From NCBI GenBank assembly GCA_020846815.1, contig JADLDF010000270.1, positions 1 through 52,407 of the forward strand: a stretch of 52,407 bases of DNA. The letters run 5' to 3'. The translations under genes and the position numbers were made by a program. The stretch is from Gammaproteobacteria bacterium. GTDB taxonomy: Bacteria > Pseudomonadota > Gammaproteobacteria > Steroidobacterales > Steroidobacteraceae. Positions 5,721 to 12,821 of the stretch are shown in pieces. Numbering within the stretch: the first letter of the stretch is position 1; each line of letters opens with the position of its first letter. Under the pieces are notes generated by a model. The model made no database searches. It was not told the DNA's origin and saw only the letters and a program-made list of their open reading frames with translations.

Positions 5721-5978
5721 TCACACCAATCGCAGGATCTGTGCGCTGTCGCTGTGCTGCAGGAACGTCATCGTCGTGTCGACGCAAGGTCGAATGGCTG
5801 CCATTGGCAGAACGATCTTGCGCTTCACGACGAAGAACTCGACGCCGCCAGCCTCGTAGCAGGTCTGGCGCGCGTACATGACGAAGCGCGCGCCCCAGCT
5901 GTCCAACGGCTCGATCGCCATCCCGGTGCACAGGTCGTCGTCGACCGGCACCGGCTCCACCAACTTCAACTGCGGCAT
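5721..5978 (-). CDS. Conserved small phage protein
   Basis: An 85-aa protein starting MPQLKLVEPVPVDDDL, with GGGGGAA upstream of the ATG. The middle (WGARFVMYARQTCYEAGGVE) and the end (KIVLPMAAIRPCVDTTMTFL) form a mixed beta/alpha pattern I recall from small proteins in rhizobial phages, with no known function. It is convergent with the Cro-like gene and divergent from the replication genes, and so is its own transcription unit. Confidence 0.65.
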   Translation of the reverse strand: MPQLKLVEPVPVDDDLCTGMAIEPLDSWGARFVMYARQTCYEAGGVEFFVVKRKIVLPMAAIRPCVDTTMTFLQHSDSAQILRLV

Positions 5979-6285
5979 AACACTTCCCCCCTGCTTGCGC
6001 GCAAGGATGCTCGCACGCGCGCGGAGGTTGGCGGTATTGCAATCGGGTGACGGCAGCCATCGTTTGTTCGTCGCGTGGATTGCGTGAGTTGCCGCAGCGG
6101 ACGTCATTAATCCGCGCGGCTTGTGTGTAGGGGCGCGGCTCCTCGACGGAGCCGCCCGATCAGACCAGTCCAGTGCGTGCTGTGCCCTCCGCGATCCCGG
6201 CAGGAGCCAATTTTGCCGGTGGTGGCGGAGCGAGTCGAATCGTGCCCGGCGCCGCTGGGGACAAACTGTGGACAGGGAGAGCAAC
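5979..6285. other. Divergent intergenic region with a hairpin
   Basis: About 307 bp without a convincing gene, between a leftward and a rightward unit. It must hold promoters for both, but I see no clear consensus boxes. It contains a perfect hairpin at 6135-6155 (GCGGCTCC-TCGAC-GGAGCCGC), without a following T-run, and a TGTGGACAG near 6267 that resembles half of a DnaA box. Confidence 0.5.
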
Positions 6286-6519
6286 ATGCGATCTACCGCC
6301 GACCTTCTTCGCCAGTTGCTGCCCTCAGATGTCGCCGACGATCTGACCGATCGTCTGCTGGCGCACTGCTGCGCCACCGGCGACGAGCTGTGCGATGTCG
6401 TCGCGGACGCGCTCACGCTCCATCTCGACGAGCTCGAGGGCGCCGAGCTGCACGGCGAGACCGCCGGCGCGGTCGAGCATGCGCCGCCGCCCGATCTATT
6501 TGGAGGGCGCGCGTCATGA
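6286..6519 (+). CDS. Unknown early protein
   Basis: A 77-aa acidic protein starting [19 protein letters not shown], with GGGAG 6 nt before the ATG. It is helical with two cysteines ([10 protein letters not shown]). It is the first gene of the rightward replication operon. Function unknown. Confidence 0.6.
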   Translation: MRSTADLLRQLLPSDVADDLTDRLLAHCCATGDELCDVVADALTLHLDELEGAELHGETAGAVEHAPPPDLFGGRAS

Positions 6520-6632
6520 GCGCGCATCGCCGCGATCATTCCGCCGAGGCGATCCTGGTGGTGCTGCTCCTCATGGTGGCGATCATCGTGCTCGCCAAGG
6601 CGATCGCGCCGTTGATGAGGGGGCTGGCATGA
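6516..6632 (+). CDS. 38-aa single-span membrane protein
   Basis: The frame starts at the ATGA overlap with the preceding gene and encodes one clear membrane helix ([20 protein letters not shown]). It ends by overlapping the start of the DUF2312 gene. The perfect fit between neighbours supports it despite its small size. Function unknown. Confidence 0.5.
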   Translation: MSAHRRDHSAEAILVVLLLMVAIIVLAKAIAPLMRGLA

Positions 6633-7387
6633 GCACCGCGCGCGATCAGCTCAAGGCCTTCGTCGAGCGCATCGAGCGCCTCGAGGAGGAGAAGAAATCG
6701 ATCGCCGACGACATCCGCGACGTCTACGGCGAGGCAAAGGGGCACGGTTTCGACGTGCGCGCGCTGCGCGCCATCGTGCGCAAGCGCAAGCTCGACCAGG
6801 ATGAGCGGCTCAATCAGGAGCAGCTCGTCGAGACGTACATGGTCGCGCTGGGCATGGGCTGGGGTAAATCCGAGGAGGGCATCGACGCCGCGCTCGATCG
6901 CCGGCGCACGGAAGCGGGCAAGGCCAAGACGGAGCGCGGCCGCCAGCCGCCGCGGGCGCAGGCCTGCGCTATGCGCATCGACCCGGACGACATCGTCACC
7001 AGCGACGACATCCCGGACGACGACGAGATCAGCCTCGGCGAGCTGCGCGCCGCCGTGGGCTCCCACAGTGTCGAGCGGCTGGAACGACTGAGGGGCGCAG
7101 CGACCGATCGGCGCGTTGATCACTCGCTGTCCTCCGCTGACTTACGAGGACGGGAGGAAACGGAGCGCCCTCCGCTCGACACTCCGCCGCATCCGGGGGA
7201 CTCTTCGGCCCCGGGTGCGGCGGAGCCATCCCATTCGCCCGCGTCGCGCGCACCGTCTGCCACCGGGGTGGCAGCGCGCTCCGCCGGCGATCCACCGCCG
7301 CGGCCGGGTCTCCCAAGACACCCGGCCGCGGCGGACCAAGCGAGCGACGACGGCCTCACGCTGCCCGAGAAGCTGCGCCGGCGGTGA
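6629..7387 (+). CDS. GapR-like (DUF2312) DNA-binding protein with a long C-terminal extension
   Basis: Residues 1-80 match the DUF2312/GapR family: [20 protein letters not shown], then [19 protein letters not shown] and [11 protein letters not shown]. GapR binds overtwisted DNA ahead of moving polymerases in alphaproteobacteria. Family members are usually about 80-100 aa, whereas this one is 252 aa. An acidic segment (about 115-130) is followed by a proline/alanine/serine-rich tail encoded by DNA that contains three strong hairpins (7182-7334). The ATG overlaps the upstream stop. The domain fits a role in phage replication or transcription; the tail may be inserted sequence. Confidence 0.75.
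   Translation: MSTARDQLKAFVERIERLEEEKKSIADDIRDVYGEAKGHGFDVRALRAIVRKRKLDQDERLNQEQLVETYMVALGMGWGKSEEGIDAALDRRRTEAGKAKTERGRQPPRAQACAMRIDPDDIVTSDDIPDDDEISLGELRAAVGSHSVERLERLRGAATDRRVDHSLSSADLRGREETERPPLDTPPHPGDSSAPGAAEPSHSPASRAPSATGVAARSAGDPPPRPGLPRHPAAADQASDDGLTLPEKLRRR
7182..7225. repeat. Long hairpin H1 (17-bp arms)
   Basis: The arms 7182-7198 and 7209-7225 are complementary over 17 bp, with one G:U pair and a 10-nt loop (GACTCTTCGG). It lies in the coding tail of the GapR-like gene. No T-run follows, so it is not a simple terminator. Confidence 0.7.
7257..7274. repeat. Short perfect hairpin H2
   Basis: CTGCCACC-GG-GGTGGCAG is an 18-bp perfect palindrome lying between the two long hairpins. 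Confidence 0.6.
7295..7334. repeat. Long hairpin H3 (15-bp perfect arms)
   Basis: The arms 7295-7309 and 7320-7334 are perfectly complementary and have a 10-nt loop (CTCCCAAGAC), the same loop length as H1. The outer CCGCCGC and inner CCGGG blocks are shared with H1. The reverse complement of the H3 loop resembles the H1 loop, so H1 and H3 may be inverted copies of one palindromic unit. Confidence 0.7.
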
Positions 7388-8028
7388 CCTGCATGGACTG
7401 GCCGTTCGGGGGGCTCAAGGCGTTCAGCTACGACTTCATCATGGCAGACCCGCCATGGCCGACGAAAATGCGCTCGCCGAAGGGCGAGGCGAAAAGCAGC
7501 GTCGCCAAGTACGGCTCTATGAGCTTCGAGGAGATCGCAGCGCTTCCCGTCGGAGAGCTCGCCGCACGTGATTGCGTGCTGTTTCTCTGGTGCGTCTGGC
7601 CGATGGTGCTTTACGGCGGCGATCCCGAGCTGCGCTATGCCGACGCCGACGCCTCCCGCTCCCGCGTCGGCGAGATCATCAAGGCCTGGGGCTTTCGCTA
7701 CGTCAGCGGCGGCGCGTGGCACAAGCGCACCACGTTAGGTGCAACGGCATTCGGTCCGGGCTATCGCCTGCGATCGAGCTGCGAGCCGTTTCTGCTCTGC
7801 ACGGCCGGCAACCCGGGCACGTCACGCTCGGCGCGCAACCTCATCGAGGGGCTGCGCCGCGAGCACTCGCGCAAGCCGGACGAAGCCTTCGCCTGGTGCG
7901 AACGCTACATGCCAGACGCGAGGCGCGTCGAGCTGTTCAGCCGGGAATCGCGTCCGGGCTGGGACACCTGGGGCTTCGAGGCCGGCAAGTTCGATCCGGT
8001 GGTCACGCTGCAGGCGGAGGCCGCCTAG
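7384..8028 (+). CDS. MT-A70 family adenine methyltransferase
   Basis: A 214-aa protein with DPPW at residues 22-25 in [12 protein letters not shown], the catalytic motif IV of MT-A70 enzymes, which methylate the N6 of adenine in DNA in phages. Further family marks are LFLWCVWP, the central [15 protein letters not shown] and the C-terminal [18 protein letters not shown]. The GTG start shares GTGA with the previous stop. No restriction partner is nearby. It may protect phage DNA from host restriction or tune replication. Confidence 0.85.
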   Translation: MTCMDWPFGGLKAFSYDFIMADPPWPTKMRSPKGEAKSSVAKYGSMSFEEIAALPVGELAARDCVLFLWCVWPMVLYGGDPELRYADADASRSRVGEIIKAWGFRYVSGGAWHKRTTLGATAFGPGYRLRSSCEPFLLCTAGNPGTSRSARNLIEGLRREHSRKPDEAFAWCERYMPDARRVELFSRESRPGWDTWGFEAGKFDPVVTLQAEAA

Positions 8029-8181
8029 ATGGCGCCGGGCTCACCAGCTTTGTTTGTTGCTTCCGTTGCGTTGCCCGTTGCGTTGCTTGTGGCGTCGCTC
8101 AATCCGGAGCATGTCGTGTCCGCCGAGGGCGGTGTTGCGTTGCTTGTGGTGTCGAGTACGGCCTCGGGGTGCCCTCCGTGA
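8029..8181 (+). CDS. Putative small hydrophobic protein with repeated DNA
   Basis: A 50-aa frame starting right after the methylase stop and ending with GTGA shared with the replication gene start. The sequence is valine/alanine/leucine-rich (VALPVALLVASLNPE, later VALLVVSS). Its DNA contains GTTGCGTTGC at 8065, 8077 and 8134, and a 21-bp near-perfect repeat (8077-8097 and 8134-8154, one mismatch). It is more T-rich than its neighbours. It may instead be a non-coding repeat region before the replication gene. Confidence 0.4.
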   Translation: MAPGSPALFVASVALPVALLVASLNPEHVVSAEGGVALLVVSSTASGCPP

Positions 8182-8990
8182 GGCCGCTCAAGCCGACGTT
8201 GCGGCGCTACACCTGGTGTCGCATCCATCACGACCTGGTCGACGACACGCGCTGGCGCCTGGTGGCGCGCATGTCCGGCGCGCCTCAGCACATCGTCGAG
8301 GCGTTCGTGGTCCGGCTCGACATCTACGCCAGCGCCAATCGGCCCCGCGGCTCGGTCGACGGGTTCAATGTGGTCGCGCTCGCGGCGCATTGGAACCTGC
8401 CGAGCGAGGAGCAACTGGCGCGCATTTATGCCGCGCTCGAGCATCCGCAGGTGGGTTGGATCGATCAGGACCAGATCGTCACGTTCTGGGAGCGTAATCC
8501 CGACGTCGAGGACCCGACCGCCGCCGAGCGCAAGCGTCGGCAGAGAGCTAAGCAGCGCGAGGCAAAGGAGGAGGCGAGGCGCGTACGCCTCGGTTATCCA
8601 CAGTCACGCGTGACCGACCGTGACACCGTGACAGTCACGACCATACCAGACCAGATAATAAAAAAAGAAAGGGCCGCCGATGAAGAACGTCGGGGGAGAG
8701 CCGGCGATTCCGAGGCCTGGCTGGCAGTTGAGGGAAAGCGGATCGTCGCCGAGCGCTGCGGATTGCTGCCGTCGCGCGCATGGACCGAGGTCATGCGCTG
8801 GCGCAAGGAGCTCGATGGCGATGGCGCGACGCTCGCGAGTCTGATCCATGACGCCGATGTGATGGGCCTCGAGGGCGGGCGATTCACGGATCGCATCCGC
8901 GACCAGATCATCCGCCGGCGCTACGAGGCGAACGGGCCCGGCCTGCCGCTAGCGGTATCGATCAAGCGCGCCGGCGGGGGCGGCCCGTGA
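8178..8990 (+). CDS. Phage replication initiation protein
   Basis: A 270-aa protein. The N-terminal part (RYTWCRIHHDLVDDTRWRLV, then APQHIVEAFVVRLD and FNVVALAAHWNL) looks like a winged-helix replisome-organiser domain. A basic linker follows (AAERKRRQRAKQREAKEEAR), and the C-terminal part resembles a primosomal helicase-loading domain. DNA coding for the linker holds a perfect DnaA box, short repeats and an A-rich tract, which is the lambda O-like arrangement of an origin inside the initiator gene. The start is GTG at 8178 (or 8169). Confidence 0.65.
   Translation: MRPLKPTLRRYTWCRIHHDLVDDTRWRLVARMSGAPQHIVEAFVVRLDIYASANRPRGSVDGFNVVALAAHWNLPSEEQLARIYAALEHPQVGWIDQDQIVTFWERNPDVEDPTAAERKRRQRAKQREAKEEARRVRLGYPQSRVTDRDTVTVTTIPDQIIKKERAADEERRGRAGDSEAWLAVEGKRIVAERCGLLPSRAWTEVMRWRKELDGDGATLASLIHDADVMGLEGGRFTDRIRDQIIRRRYEANGPGLPLAVSIKRAGGGGP
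8594..8671. other. Probable origin of replication inside the replication gene
   Basis: TTATCCACA, a perfect DnaA box, lies at 8594-8602. It is followed by the 12-bp palindrome GTCACGCGTGAC (8603-8614), further CGTGAC units at 8619-8624 and 8627-8632, and AGTCACG at 8633-8639. An A-rich tract (8651-8671) stands out in this GC-rich genome. DnaA box, iteron-like units and AT-rich stretch in that order make a plausible origin. Confidence 0.6.
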
Positions 8991-9178
8991 GCGCGCGCGT
9001 CCTGATCCTGCCGGTGATCCGCGTTGAGCGTTGCGGCGTCGACCTCGCGCGCCAGCGCCTGCTGCCATCCGCCGACCGGCGCAACATCGTCGAGCTGTGG
9101 CGCGTGCGTTGCGAGCGCGAGTACCAGGACCTGGTCGCCGACCTGCGCCGGCGGCCGTACGAGGGAGACAGTGCATGA
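8987..9178 (+). CDS. Small unknown protein
   Basis: A 63-aa protein with a GTG start that overlaps the replication gene stop. It begins with a hydrophobic strand (ARVLILPVIRVER), followed by a basic helix. No family recognised. Its stop overlaps the next start as ATGA. Confidence 0.5.
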   Translation: MSARVLILPVIRVERCGVDLARQRLLPSADRRNIVELWRVRCEREYQDLVADLRRRPYEGDSA

Positions 9179-9789
9179 GCGATGTGCGCGAGCTGCTCAC
9201 CCATCTGCTCGACGACGAGAGTGCCGCGGCGCGACTGATCGATCAGCTGGCGGCGCGCGATCTCGAGGTGCTGCCGCGGCGCCCCGACGCTGCCATGATC
9301 TCGGCCGGGCTCGCCGTGCTCGACGGCGCGGCCAAGGCGACGCGCGGCGTGCAGCTCGTCCAGGACGCCCCGCGGCTGGTCATGAGCGCGATGTGGGAGG
9401 CGATGGCGGATGCCGGCCACCAGGCCGCTGCGGCCAAGGCCGCCCAGGAGACCGCCGACCAGGCGCGGGCAGAGGCGGTGAGCGAGCGGGTGCGCGATCT
9501 CACGGGCGAGCTCACGGCCGTGGGGCTGACCGTGCACCTCGCCGCCCGGGTCGCGGGCGAGGACACCTATGCGGTGATCGGACCCGGGGGGCGATTCTGG
9601 TGGGTCCCGACCCGCGGGGCGGGCGCCTGGGGCCGCCACGGCAGCCAGGAGCGCGGCGGCGGCACCGGCTCCCTCATTCGGGCCGCCACCCGGGTGCCGG
9701 GCGCGCCAGCGGCCTCGCCAGCGGTTTCTGCCGGCGCGGCGGCGCCAACCGGCCCGGAGTTGACGGGCGGCACGAAGAACCCACTCTAA
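9175..9789 (+). CDS. Unknown accessory protein
   Basis: A 204-aa protein starting MSDVRELLTHLLDD. The first two thirds are helical and alanine-rich. A short beta-like segment follows (VAGEDTYAVIGPGGRFWWVP), then a glycine/alanine/proline-rich tail. No catalytic motif is visible. It lies in the rightward operon after the replication gene. Confidence 0.55.
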   Translation: MSDVRELLTHLLDDESAAARLIDQLAARDLEVLPRRPDAAMISAGLAVLDGAAKATRGVQLVQDAPRLVMSAMWEAMADAGHQAAAAKAAQETADQARAEAVSERVRDLTGELTAVGLTVHLAARVAGEDTYAVIGPGGRFWWVPTRGAGAWGRHGSQERGGGTGSLIRAATRVPGAPAASPAVSAGAAAPTGPELTGGTKNPL

Positions 9790-9843
9790 CCTATCTCTCT
9801 GGTTGAATTTTCGGTATCATCCGCCCGCCGCGAGGGGCGGACC

Positions 9844-10074
9844 ATGGCCGACTGGAGCGAGCTCGCTCAGCGCCTGCGCGAGGTCGAGGCATATGAGCGC
9901 ATGCGGGTGCGGCGCCTCGAGGCGCTGGCCGAGGTGCTGCGGCAATGCGGCCACGATCCGGCCTACCGGCCGCCCCAGCTGCGCCAGCGGCTGGCGGCAC
10001 TGGGGGAGATCCGCACGCTGCTCGAGGACCTGGCCGCCGGCCGCGCGCAGCTGACGACGTTAGCCGTCCCGTAA
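9844..10074 (+). CDS. Small helical unknown protein
   Basis: A 76-aa, arginine/glutamate-rich helical protein starting MADWSELAQRLREVEAY. A 54-bp gap precedes it and contains an inverted repeat CCGCCC...GGGCGG (9821-9840), perhaps a regulatory hairpin. Function unknown. Confidence 0.5.
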   Translation: MADWSELAQRLREVEAYERMRVRRLEALAEVLRQCGHDPAYRPPQLRQRLAALGEIRTLLEDLAAGRAQLTTLAVP

Positions 10075-10154
10075 CCGCACGGTGGTGTCATGGCGCGCAA
10101 GCCGCGCCGCCCGGCACGATCGATCTCCCCGACGATCCGAGCGAGCCCCACGCG

Positions 10155-10562
10155 ATGCCGGCCGGCGCGGCCGAGTGGGGCCCGAGTATGCGTGCGTCCG
10201 ACTACCGGCTGACCTTCCGGCTGCCGCCGGTGCTCGCCCTGGTGCCGGCCGGCCGCCACCATCCCTGCGTCGCGGACACCATCCTCGAGATCGATCGCGA
10301 CGGCGTCGTCACCGTGACCGGGCCATCGCGCGACCGGCTGTTCGAGCAGGTGCGCAGGTGGCTCGCCCCGATCGCGCGCGGCCATGGCCCGCTCACCATG
10401 ACCGGGACGGTGGTCACGCCGCCGGGCGCGGCCGGCGCCCGCGGCGGGCGCGATACCTGGACCATCATCACCGGCGTCGCGGTGGCGTTCACGCCGGCGA
10501 CGATCGTCGATGATGGCGCGGGCACCGCGGCCGTGACGCGGCGGCTCGCGGCGGTGAGCTGA
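10155..10562 (+). CDS. Unknown protein
   Basis: A 135-aa protein. I chose the ATG at 10155 (GAGCGAG upstream); another ATG at 10188 is possible. The part after residue 20 alternates beta strands and loops (TILEIDRDGVVTVTGPSRD) with one helix (RLFEQVRRWLAPIA). No family recognised. Confidence 0.5.
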   Translation: MPAGAAEWGPSMRASDYRLTFRLPPVLALVPAGRHHPCVADTILEIDRDGVVTVTGPSRDRLFEQVRRWLAPIARGHGPLTMTGTVVTPPGAAGARGGRDTWTIITGVAVAFTPATIVDDGAGTAAVTRRLAAVS

Positions 10563-10567
10563 TCGAC

Positions 10568-11359
10568 GTGGCAAAAACCGCGATCGACGTCGAGCTGCTG
10601 CTGCGCTGGGCGTACCGCGAGGAGTTGGTCAAGTGCACAACCTCGAGCGCTGAGGGGCTGTGGGAGGATATCCGCGACTATGCGTTCCTCGGCGGCGTCG
10701 ACACCGATGGTGCCGGCGCGCAGCGCTATGACCTGGGCTTGCCGGATACGGACGCAGTCTGGATCGAGCGCGCCGTCGGCAGCCTGCAGGATCTGATCGT
10801 CGACTGGGAGGCGAGCCGGCACGCCGTGATGGGCGACCTCGCCGAGCTGCTCACCACCCGCGACCGGCTGATGCTGCGCCCGCTCAAGACGGCGGCGCTG
10901 GTGACCATGCACGCGCGCATGGGGACGCGGCCGAACTGGCGCGATCGCGTGCCGCAGCCCTATCCGGTACCGGCGGCGAAGGGCGCCGTCGGTCGCGCCG
11001 CGATCGTCGGCGAATGCCGCGGCAAGAATTTGTACACCACAGGCTCGCATTGCCCGCTGCGCTGGGAGCCGAGCCCGGTGGTGTTCGCGCTGGCGCGGGC
11101 CGAGTACGCGGCCTGGCACCGCGGGCTGTGCACGCTGGCCGAGACGCTCGTGCTCGATCGGCACGTCGCGCTGCCGCCGCGGGCGCCGGCACAGCCGTGG
11201 AGCGAGCGCGAGCCGGAGGCGCAGGTGCTGGCGGTCGGCGAGCGACCGCGCACGCGGCTGCCGCTGCGGCCGCCGCGCGAGCGCATGGGCCCGGCCGTGC
11301 GCCGCCCGCGCGCGAGCCCGGTCCGTTCCGTGCCGCTTGACAAGGGGGCGAAAGCTTGA
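10568..11359 (+). CDS. Unknown accessory protein
   Basis: A 263-aa protein with a GTG start 5 bp after the previous stop. The N-terminal half is helical (IDVELLLRWAYREELVK). The middle has VYxxGSHC-like features (NLYTTGSHCPLRW) and the C-terminus is basic and proline-rich. I associate this type with alphaproteobacterial prophages but know no function. Confidence 0.55.
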   Translation: MAKTAIDVELLLRWAYREELVKCTTSSAEGLWEDIRDYAFLGGVDTDGAGAQRYDLGLPDTDAVWIERAVGSLQDLIVDWEASRHAVMGDLAELLTTRDRLMLRPLKTAALVTMHARMGTRPNWRDRVPQPYPVPAAKGAVGRAAIVGECRGKNLYTTGSHCPLRWEPSPVVFALARAEYAAWHRGLCTLAETLVLDRHVALPPRAPAQPWSEREPEAQVLAVGERPRTRLPLRPPRERMGPAVRRPRASPVRSVPLDKGAKA

Positions 11360-11446
11360 CGAGCCTCGCAGCATCCCGAAGTGCCTGAAGGCGACCGGTC
11401 CGCGCCCCCGCGACGCGGCGCGGCGCCTTCGTATTTGGAGGCGATT

Positions 11447-11686
11447 ATGCACGACGCAAAGGGCCGCGAGCTGGAGGCCGGTGACCTGGTGCTGATCCCG
11501 GCGAAGGTCAGAGACCTCCATCCGACGGAGGACTACTGCAACGTCAGCGCGGTGAGCGTGCTCGGCCGGCGCCCGGATGGGCTGCATGAGACCTTTTCCG
11601 CCATCAACACTGGCGTGATGCTGCGGGCGAACCCCGGCGACGAGAACGATCTGGCCGAGCTGCAGGCGCCCGCGCCGACTGCATAG
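11447..11686 (+). CDS. Small beta-rich protein, conserved-looking
   Basis: A 79-aa protein starting MHDAKGRELEAGDLVLIPAK, with TTGGAGG before the ATG. The pattern 'GRELEAGDLVLIPAKV' followed by CNVSAVSVL suggests a small SH3-like beta barrel, a fold common in phage proteins. The role is unknown. Confidence 0.6.
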   Translation: MHDAKGRELEAGDLVLIPAKVRDLHPTEDYCNVSAVSVLGRRPDGLHETFSAINTGVMLRANPGDENDLAELQAPAPTA

Positions 11687-11749
11687 CTCGAGCGGCCGCA
11701 ATAGCCCGCGCAGGCCTGCCGATCTCTCCCGACATTTTGGAAGGCTCGC

Positions 11750-12607
11750 ATGGCCGGATCCCGCCGGGTCGCCCGGCTCAAGGAGCGCGGCCAGGCGGTG
11801 GTCGAGGCCAGGGCCGAGATCGCCTCCCGCGCGGCGGGCTACATCCGGGTTTCTACGGAGGAGCAGGCGGCGCACGGCTTCGGGCTCGAGGCGCAGGAGC
11901 GTGCCATCCGCGCATTCGCGGATTCGCAAGGTTACGACCTGGTGAAGGTCGTGGCGGATCCCGCTGTGTCCGGGGCGACCAGGCCGGCCGAGCGGCCGGG
12001 CTTCAACGAGCTGCTCGACCTGGCGCAGGACGGCGAGATCTCGCTGCTGCTGGTCTGGAAGTTCGATCGGCTGGCGCGGCAGATCGTCTACAGCGTCGTG
12101 ACAGCAAACGAGCTGGCCGAATGCGGCGTGGCGGTGCGCTCGGTGACGGAGCCGATCGACACCTCGACGCCGATGGGTCGCACCATCTTCGCCGTGCTCG
12201 CCGGCATGGCCGAGCAGGAGCGCCAGGCTATCACCGAGCGCACCTGGGGCGGCCGCAGAGCAAAGGCCGTCAGCGGCGGCTTCGCCGGCGGCGCGGCGCC
12301 CTACGGCTATCGCAAGGACAAGGACGGCGGGCTACTCATCGAGCCGACGGAAGCGGCCGCGGTGCGGCGCATCTACGAGCTGCGCCAAACTGGACAGAGC
12401 TATCCCGCGATAGCGCGGACGCTCAACGCGCTCGCGATCAAGCCGCCGCGCGGCTCGCAGTGGCGGCATAGCACCGTCGCCTACATCCTCGACAATCCCA
12501 AATACAAAGGCGAGATCGAGTACCTGTTTCGCTGGGGCGGCGCCGAGCAGCACGTCCTGCAGCGCGGCGCGCACGCGCCGATCATCGACAGCGAGCCGCG
12601 AATATGA
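11750..12607 (+). CDS. Serine recombinase (resolvase/invertase family)
   Basis: A 285-aa protein with the resolvase catalytic domain: GYIRVSTEEQ with the nucleophile near S35, KFDRLAR at about 103-109, and MGRTIFAVLAGMAEQER. A recombinase domain follows (APYGYRKDKDGG near 182, then ILDNPKYKGEIEY). It ends soon after HAPIIDSEPRI and lacks the long zinc-ribbon/coiled-coil C-terminus of large serine integrases. It sits just before the packaging genes, far from attP. It could invert or resolve DNA, or be a cargo gene. The phage already has a tyrosine integrase. Confidence 0.85.
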   Translation: MAGSRRVARLKERGQAVVEARAEIASRAAGYIRVSTEEQAAHGFGLEAQERAIRAFADSQGYDLVKVVADPAVSGATRPAERPGFNELLDLAQDGEISLLLVWKFDRLARQIVYSVVTANELAECGVAVRSVTEPIDTSTPMGRTIFAVLAGMAEQERQAITERTWGGRRAKAVSGGFAGGAAPYGYRKDKDGGLLIEPTEAAAVRRIYELRQTGQSYPAIARTLNALAIKPPRGSQWRHSTVAYILDNPKYKGEIEYLFRWGGAEQHVLQRGAHAPIIDSEPRI

Positions 12608-12657
12608 TTCTCCTCGGCGTGGTCGCGATCCGAGCGACTGACAGCGAGGAGGCCAGA

Positions 12658-12768
12658 ATGGCCGCAAGGACGAAACCGAAGCGACCCGCCACGACTCGCG
12701 CCGCGAGCGCGCGTGGCGCGGTCAAGACCAGCCGCCCGAAGAGCGCGCGGACCAAGCGCAAGCGCTGA
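12658..12768 (+). CDS. Very basic 36-aa protein
   Basis: A short frame beginning MAARTKPKRPATTRA and ending TKRKR, with GAGGAGG 5 nt before the ATG, which is a strong start signal. Nearly half of its residues are lysine, arginine or alanine, like histone H1 tails. It probably binds nucleic acid. It stands alone between the serine recombinase and the small terminase. Confidence 0.5.
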   Translation: MAARTKPKRPATTRAASARGAVKTSRPKSARTKRKR

Positions 12769-12795
12769 TTCGGAGAGTGGCTGCGAACGGAGGAG

Positions 12796-12819
12796 GGGCC
12801 GCCGCGAGGCGGCCCTTTT
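12796..12819 (+). terminator. Intrinsic terminator-like hairpin before the small terminase gene
   Basis: GGGCCGCC-GCGA-GGCGGCCC is a perfect 8-bp stem with a 4-nt loop followed by TTTT. It ends only 2 bp before the ATG of the small terminase gene. It would end the early operon. Late expression must then read through it or start within it. Confidence 0.65.
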
Positions 12820-12821
12820 GC

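Noticed and set aside
10090..10212. 40-aa basic frame starting MARKPRRPARS
   Set aside because: It overlaps the start of a longer plausible gene and is pure Arg/Pro/Ala/Ser, as expected by chance here.
10202..11929. 575-aa minus-strand frame
   Set aside because: Low-complexity Arg/Ala/Gly/Pro composition opposite three plausible plus-strand genes with good spacing; typical of high-GC shadow frames.
11750..12607. Serine recombinase as a fibre-switching invertase
   Set aside because: I saw no inverted repeats flanking a fibre gene or an alternative fibre tip next to it, so an invertible segment cannot be supported by reading alone.
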